From Clostridia bacterium (GTDB lineage Bacteria > Bacillota > Clostridia > Oscillospirales > Acutalibacteraceae): a DNA stretch of 64,000 nucleotides. The position numbers and the translations under genes are program-made. Every line of letters begins with the position of its first letter. Position 1 is the first letter of the stretch. This document shows, one piece after another, positions 60,091-64,000 of the stretch. The notes under the pieces were generated by a model that saw nothing but the letters and a program-made list of their open reading frames with translations, was not told the DNA's origin and ran no database searches. The stretch covers positions 1-64,000 of the forward strand of contig JAGAKF010000078.1 in NCBI GenBank assembly GCA_017625835.1. The letters are read 5' to 3'.

Positions 60091-60405
60091 CTATTTGTTT
60101 TTCTTCGGTTCGGGGAGGTCGGGGTACATCGCGACAAAGAGCTTTGATAAAAGCTCCTTGCCGTCAACATCTTCTGCCAACAACATTTCTTTTGCCCCGT
60201 CATAGGGCGCTTCGTACACCGCCTCGGGCATAAGCTCAACCGCTGATTTTACAGGCTTTACAAGCAGTCTGTCATCGTAGATGCCGCCGACGATTTTGCC
60301 GTGATAGTACAGAATGAATTCACCCATCATCGTTCTGTACGATATTCCGTCCAGATCAGAAAGCTGATCCAGAATAAAATCCAGATACTCTTTACTTGAA
60401 GCCAT
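60091..60405 (-). CDS. TfoX N-terminal domain protein
   Basis: 104 residues, one TfoX/Sxy N-terminal domain: FILDQLSDLDGISYRTMMGEFILYYHGKIVGGIYDDRLLVKP is the recognisable core, with RTMMGEF-like RxMFGG-type sequence. Full TfoX regulates competence in Gammaproteobacteria; short N-domain-only versions are common in Firmicutes and unstudied. GGAGTG precedes the ATG. One base separates it from the GH84 gene upstream, so the two are co-translated. The stop codon directly abuts the repeat at 59773-60090, which may have trimmed the original 3' end or replaced its terminator. Confidence 0.87.
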   Translation of the reverse strand: MASSKEYLDFILDQLSDLDGISYRTMMGEFILYYHGKIVGGIYDDRLLVKPVKSAVELMPEAVYEAPYDGAKEMLLAEDVDGKELLSKLFVAMYPDLPEPKKNK

Positions 60406-60406
60406 T

Positions 60407-61969
60407 TTACACTCCGAACATTATTCCGAGGAAGAGTTTCATATTCATTTCCTCTGCGATTTTCACGGGCATTGAATCGTACCTGTCGATAGCATCATAA
60501 AGTTCTTTCACGTTTTCGTCCGTTTTATTTTTCAGAACCGCGATAAGCTTTTCAAAAATTTCACACGCAACGAAGAATTTCTTGCTCCATTTTTCAAGCT
60601 CGTTACAAATCGGAAGATCCTGTCTGAGGTAGTCGCAGGCTTCATTCATTTTTGCAATGTATTCCTCGGCAAGCATTATTGCTTTTTCGGGCTCACCTGT
60701 TTTAAGAAGCCGTAAAACCTCGCCGAAGTACTTTTTCATTCTCTTTGAAGGTTCATCCTTGAGGCAGGAAATATACAGATGATCGGCAAAGACGATAAAC
60801 TTTTCTGCGTTTTCCTTTCCGACAACCTGACGGATTGCATTTTCCCACGAAGAATCGGGATCGTAGTTTTCGCTGTCCCAGAGATAATCCGCAAAGGTTA
60901 TAAGCGGTATTTTTGAACACTCGGCATACTCCATACAGTTAGAGATAATTCCCTCGGAATATTTCCAGAGATCAGCATCACGATTGATTATCGGTGAAAT
61001 ATGCATTTCGTTGAACATAGACATATCGTTTACGGGATAGTTGTCCCAGTAAAGCGGTTTATGATATGTACATTCAAGAAATTTCATCGCATCCGCGCTT
61101 GTAAGCTCTCTTGAACAGATGTCCTTTCCTGTCCAGAAAAGTGAAATCAGAGGAGAAATATTCTGTCCGAGCTTCGAGATATAATATTCATCACCCTTGC
61201 CGTTGTAGAGCGTCGGGCAGACCGTAAGCTTTACGTCAGGATCAATATTGAGGATTGCTTGATGATATTTCCCGATGAGGTCAATGTGCGCATTGACAGT
61301 CTCTGTATACATTTTTCTGTCTTCTTCAAACGCAAGCTCTTCTTCAATATCATCAAGAAGCAAGCCGAAGTGACGGATTCCGATTGAATAAAGCTGTTTT
61401 GTTTTTGCAAGGAGAGTTTCAAACTCTGCGGAATCGGAATATTTCATAGAAAGTCCGGGCGCAATGCACCAATAGAAATCCATATAACATTCTTTGGAAA
61501 GATCAACAAGCTCCTTGAGCTTTGCAAGATCCCCCTCGGGATAAAGATCGCGCCACAGCTCTCTGTGATAGTCATCATCTTTCGGAGCATAATACACCGT
61601 ATTCATTCGGTTTTTAGCCATAAGGAGCATTACGGATTTTCTCTTTTCGTGGCTCCACGGTATGCCGTAAAAGCCTTCTATATATCCCCTCACCTTAAAG
61701 GTCGGAGCGCATACATATTCTCCGTTTTCAAGAGTTTCGTTTTCGGCGCGCTGTGCAACGTCGCAAAGAGCATAGAACTCACTTTTTTCTCCCGAGCATC
61801 TGATGTTAACAGAAGTCTTACCGTCTTTGGTTGTTACCTCAAGAATATATTTTTCATCGGTAACTCTGCTTGTTTTTTCACAATAGCAAAGCTCTTGGGT
61901 GTTTTCCTTGGTAACATTAATTTCAATATTATTTTTTTCAAAAACCGTTGTTAAAAAATTTTTTATCAT
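60407..61969 (-). CDS. GH84 beta-N-acetylglucosaminidase, cytoplasmic
   Basis: 520 residues. FKVRGYIEGFYGIPWSHEKR opens the GH84 barrel (about 95-115), and LLLDDIEEEL holds the paired catalytic Asp residues (near 205-207). MNTVYYAPKDDDYHR and WDNYPVNDM are also family-typical. A small N-terminal domain (1-90) precedes. It lacks a signal peptide, unlike secreted clostridial NagJ-type hyaluronidases, so it is expected to act on imported GlcNAc glycosides. ATG 61969 is preferred over 61975 since GGAGG directly touches the latter. Divergent from acetyltransferase, GlcNAc kinase-like and SIS genes, which suggests an amino-sugar use locus. Confidence 0.92.
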   Translation of the reverse strand: MIKNFLTTVFEKNNIEINVTKENTQELCYCEKTSRVTDEKYILEVTTKDGKTSVNIRCSGEKSEFYALCDVAQRAENETLENGEYVCAPTFKVRGYIEGFYGIPWSHEKRKSVMLLMAKNRMNTVYYAPKDDDYHRELWRDLYPEGDLAKLKELVDLSKECYMDFYWCIAPGLSMKYSDSAEFETLLAKTKQLYSIGIRHFGLLLDDIEEELAFEEDRKMYTETVNAHIDLIGKYHQAILNIDPDVKLTVCPTLYNGKGDEYYISKLGQNISPLISLFWTGKDICSRELTSADAMKFLECTYHKPLYWDNYPVNDMSMFNEMHISPIINRDADLWKYSEGIISNCMEYAECSKIPLITFADYLWDSENYDPDSSWENAIRQVVGKENAEKFIVFADHLYISCLKDEPSKRMKKYFGEVLRLLKTGEPEKAIMLAEEYIAKMNEACDYLRQDLPICNELEKWSKKFFVACEIFEKLIAVLKNKTDENVKELYDAIDRYDSMPVKIAEEMNMKLFLGIMFGV

Positions 61970-61985
61970 AAACATCCTCCGAAAG

Positions 61986-62014
61986 TTGATTTTTAACCGT
62001 TTTAATGATAAGAT
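61986..62014 (+). promoter_or_regulatory. Promoter of the acetyltransferase-kinase-SIS operon
   Basis: TTGATT (61986-61991) and TAAGAT (62009-62014) are 17 bp apart, with an extended -10 TG-like TGA. AGGAGA precedes the ATG at 62052. Confidence 0.6.
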
Positions 62015-62051
62015 TTTATAAACGGTATTTTCTAAAACAGGAGATTACAAT

Positions 62052-62618
62052 ATGATTATAAGACCTTTTGAAGAAAAAGACAAGGAAAATGTGCGTTTTG
62101 TCTGCCTCAACAGCGAAGGTCCCTGCAGAATGACTCCCGACGAATCACATTTCATCCTGACAACATACTGCAACTACTACATCGAAAACGAGGGACACAA
62201 CTGCTTTGTTGCCGCGGATGATGATGACAGAGCGATCGCTTACATCATCTGCACGGAAAACTTCGACAACTTCCGCGAGACGTTTGTCAGGGATTACGTT
62301 CCGCGCCTTGAGGAAGACCTTTATGTCTGGGGCGGTAACGCGCGCGAAATGGCAAAAGCCTCTTTCAGACTTCAGGAGAAATACAAAAACGACTACCCTG
62401 CCCACCTGCATATTGATGTTCTTCCCGAATATCATCGCAGAGGCATCGGTCATATGCTGGTTAACACTCTTAAAAAACACCTTCAAGAAAAAGGTGTTTG
62501 CGGTGTTATGCTTACGGTCGGTGCGCAGAACGAAGTCGGACAAGGTTTCTACAACAAATACGGTTTTGATTTAATTGAAAAAGTCGGTGACGACGTCGCT
62601 TTCGGCTTAAAGTTTTAA
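62052..62618 (+). CDS. GNAT-family N-acetyltransferase
   Basis: 188 residues. The acetyl-CoA binding region HIDVLPEYHRRGIGHMLVNTLKKHL (about 133-157) has the RRGIGHML pyrophosphate loop, and GAQNEVGQGFYNKYGFDLIEKVG closes the fold. The start MIIRPFEEKDKENV is typical GNAT. It resembles acetyltransferases linked to GH84 genes in other bacteria (as I recall), which could acetylate a glucosamine derivative. It leads the plus-strand operon, 19 bp before a GlcNAc kinase-like gene. The acceptor is unknown. Confidence 0.88.
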   Translation: MIIRPFEEKDKENVRFVCLNSEGPCRMTPDESHFILTTYCNYYIENEGHNCFVAADDDDRAIAYIICTENFDNFRETFVRDYVPRLEEDLYVWGGNAREMAKASFRLQEKYKNDYPAHLHIDVLPEYHRRGIGHMLVNTLKKHLQEKGVCGVMLTVGAQNEVGQGFYNKYGFDLIEKVGDDVAFGLKF

Positions 62619-62637
62619 AACTTTTGGAGGTAGCTTT

Positions 62638-63540
62638 ATGAAGTATTATCTCGGAATTGACGGCGGCGGAACAAAAACTACTGCCATCATCTGTGACGAA
62701 AACGCTCAGCTTGTTTCGCGCTTTGTCGGTGAAAGCATTAATTTCAATTCCGTCGGTATGGAATCAGCAAGAAAAAACCTTAAACTGACAGTCGACGGTG
62801 TGCTCGGTTCGGATGATATTAAAATCAGTGCCGCTTTTATCGGAATGTCTGCAATTTCGGAACGCGCTGACTGTGAATTCACAAAAAAGCTTTGCGACGG
62901 AATCATAGACTGCGACAAAATCACAATGGACAGCGACGTTTACATCGGTCTTGAAGCAATGCGATGCGACGGTGCCGCGGCTATGGTCATAAGCGGTACG
63001 GGTTCAATGGCTGTCGGCAGGCTCCCTGACGGAGAAATTATTCATACAGGCGGTTGGGGTTACATCCTCGGCGACGAAGGTTCAGGCTACGCAATCGCGA
63101 TTGATGCGTTGAAGGCAGCAATCTGCGGTTACGAAGGAAGCGCTGAAAAAACAGCTCTTACAAATACTGTACTTGACTATTATAAAATCGACAATATTAA
63201 CAACCTTATTGATATTTTCTACGACCCGCCGATGCCGCGAAGCGAAATTGCCAAGCTCGCACCCGTCGTTTTCGAATGTGCAAAGACAGACAGCGTTGCG
63301 GAGTCAATCGTCAAAAATCACGCTCAGCTTCTTGCGAATACGGTTTCGGCTTTACTCACGCAGATGCCGTCGGGTACTCCCCTCGGTCTTTGGGGCGGAC
63401 TTTTCCAGAACTGCGAAAAATTCAGGGCTGATTTTTCTTCAGCTCTCAACAAGAGATTTCACGAAACAAAAATCAGCGTGCTTGAATACGCGCCCGAATA
63501 CGGTGCTGTTTTTGCCGCAATAAAAACGGATGGTGAATGA
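62638..63540 (+). CDS. N-acetylglucosamine/N-acetylmuramic acid kinase-like BadF/BcrAD ATPase-family protein
   Basis: 300 residues of the ASKHA fold. GIDGGGTKTTAIICDEN is phosphate-1 motif, ISGTGSMAVGRL is phosphate-2, and WGYILGDEGSGYAIAIDAL with GGLFQNCEKF complete the adenosine region. This is the BadF/BadG subgroup, which includes GlcNAc kinase (NagK-type) and MurK of clostridia. The neighbouring GH84 and SIS genes support amino-sugar phosphorylation after import. GGAGGT lies 7 bases before the ATG. Two bases separate its stop codon from the SIS gene start, giving coupled translation. Confidence 0.9.
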   Translation: MKYYLGIDGGGTKTTAIICDENAQLVSRFVGESINFNSVGMESARKNLKLTVDGVLGSDDIKISAAFIGMSAISERADCEFTKKLCDGIIDCDKITMDSDVYIGLEAMRCDGAAAMVISGTGSMAVGRLPDGEIIHTGGWGYILGDEGSGYAIAIDALKAAICGYEGSAEKTALTNTVLDYYKIDNINNLIDIFYDPPMPRSEIAKLAPVVFECAKTDSVAESIVKNHAQLLANTVSALLTQMPSGTPLGLWGGLFQNCEKFRADFSSALNKRFHETKISVLEYAPEYGAVFAAIKTDGE

Positions 63541-63542
63541 TT

Positions 63543-64000
63543 ATGAACAAGCCTCTTGAATACCTCGAAAATCTTTCACGTGTTCTTGACGACATCAGAA
63601 ACACTCAGCTCGGTGCAATCGAAGAAGCTTCCGAAGCGTTTGCAACTGCTCTTGAAAATGACCGTAGCATTTTTCTTTTCGGAACAGGACATTCGCATAT
63701 GCTTGCGGAAGAGCTTTTTTACAGAGCAGGCGGCCTTGTGAAGATTCAGCCGATTTTTGAAGGCAAGCTTATGCTTCACGAATCTGCATCCAAAAGCACG
63801 GAATACGAACGGCTTGAGGGGTATGCACAGAAACTTTTTGACGAATACTCGATGAAAGAAAATGACGTTGTTGTTATCATTTCAAACTCGGGCAGAAACG
63901 GTGTCTGCGTTGATATGGCACAGCTTGCAAAAGAAAACGGACTGACGGTCATTGCACTTACAAACCTCAACCATTCAAAGAGTATGGCTTCACGTCATCC
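63543..64000 (+). CDS. SIS-domain sugar-phosphate isomerase-like protein (cut by window edge)
   Basis: 152 residues visible, running past the right edge without a stop codon. After a helix (about 1-35) the SIS fold shows SIFLFGTGHSHMLAEELFYRAGG and DVVVIISNSGRNGVCVDMAQLAK, with a ribose-phosphate loop and Ser/Thr-rich NSG site. Such proteins bind sugar phosphates and act as isomerases, etherases (MurQ-like) or deacetylase partners. It matches the UPF0309-type group better than MurQ from what can be seen. ATG 63543 follows GGTGA two bases past the kinase stop codon. Its operon neighbours point to amino-sugar metabolism. Confidence 0.85.
   Translation, partial: MNKPLEYLENLSRVLDDIRNTQLGAIEEASEAFATALENDRSIFLFGTGHSHMLAEELFYRAGGLVKIQPIFEGKLMLHESASKSTEYERLEGYAQKLFDEYSMKENDVVVIISNSGRNGVCVDMAQLAKENGLTVIALTNLNHSKSMASRH

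Noticed and set aside
59880..60239. 119-codon open frame on the minus strand overlapping the repeat and the TfoX-like gene
   Set aside because: It runs through hairpin cassettes and out of frame through the TfoX-like coding sequence, lacks an SD and has Arg/Pro-rich random composition.
1..64000. CRISPR array, prophage, integrated plasmid or transposase gene
   Set aside because: No evenly spaced direct repeats with unique spacers, no phage structural or recombinase genes and no transposase were recognised on either strand.

Overview
The window reads as a chromosomal segment of a low-to-moderate GC, spore-forming Clostridia, most like the Oscillospirales/Ruminococcaceae of gut or rumen. The signs are: strong Shine-Dalgarno sites (AGGAGG) with frequent TTG and GTG starts; sporulation genes (ylbJ, yqfC, yqfD, a GerA/SpoVAF protein, a spore-type peptidoglycan-binding protein); a dockerin-bearing secreted protein; sortases; many glycoside hydrolases; and a lysine riboswitch. 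No rRNA, tRNA, CRISPR array, transposase or prophage gene was seen.

Regions. (1) 1-9965, plus strand: a NifS-like cysteine desulfurase, ThiI and CinA lead into a tightly packed run of two class B-like sortases around an AT-hook-like protein, a tail-anchored protein and a dockerin protein, then an exported PHP-domain protein. (2) 10024-17030, minus: MgtE with a long leader, two exported proteins, and a spore-germination-type group. (3) 17081-21112, minus: an exopolysaccharide unit (glycosyltransferase, Wzy-like polymerase, Wzz/BY-kinase). (4) 21209-26709, minus: a MurD-type ligase, a zinc-ribbon protein, a coiled-coil protein, CoaD, RsmD, UvrC and an HPr paralogue lacking the phosphorylatable histidine. 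(5) 26921-30594, minus: the conserved SRP/ribosome operon ylxM-ffh-rpsP-khpA-rimM-trmD, behind a near-perfect promoter. (6) 30828-41878: glycerate kinase, sporulation genes, RadC, a GH36 alpha-galactosidase, a parvulin foldase and a riboswitch-controlled NhaC-type (LysW-like) lysine transporter. (7) 42201-50046: a GPH sugar symporter with an exported partner, then a signalling cluster (Ser/Thr kinase, zinc-ribbon membrane protein, PH/SHOCT protein, divergent HTH protein) and a methyltransferase. (8) 50087-64000: a carbohydrate region (GH3, a beta-propeller/glycosidase-like fusion, GH43, GH16, GH84) with pentose and amino-sugar enzymes, cut off at the right edge inside a SIS-domain gene.

The genes suggest a saccharolytic anaerobe that takes up oligosaccharides by cation symport, cleaves alpha-galactosides and amino-sugar glycosides inside the cell, and displays surface proteins through sortases. 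Intergenic DNA holds two kinds of non-coding repeat. One is a mosaic, TIR-bounded family with hairpin cassettes (45-141, 56296-56605, 59773-60090). The other is a 213-bp imperfect palindrome (52076-52288). A 49-residue Cys/Asn-rich protein at 56681-56830 is also easily missed.

Functions are assigned by recognition of motifs and family resemblance only; no database search was run.
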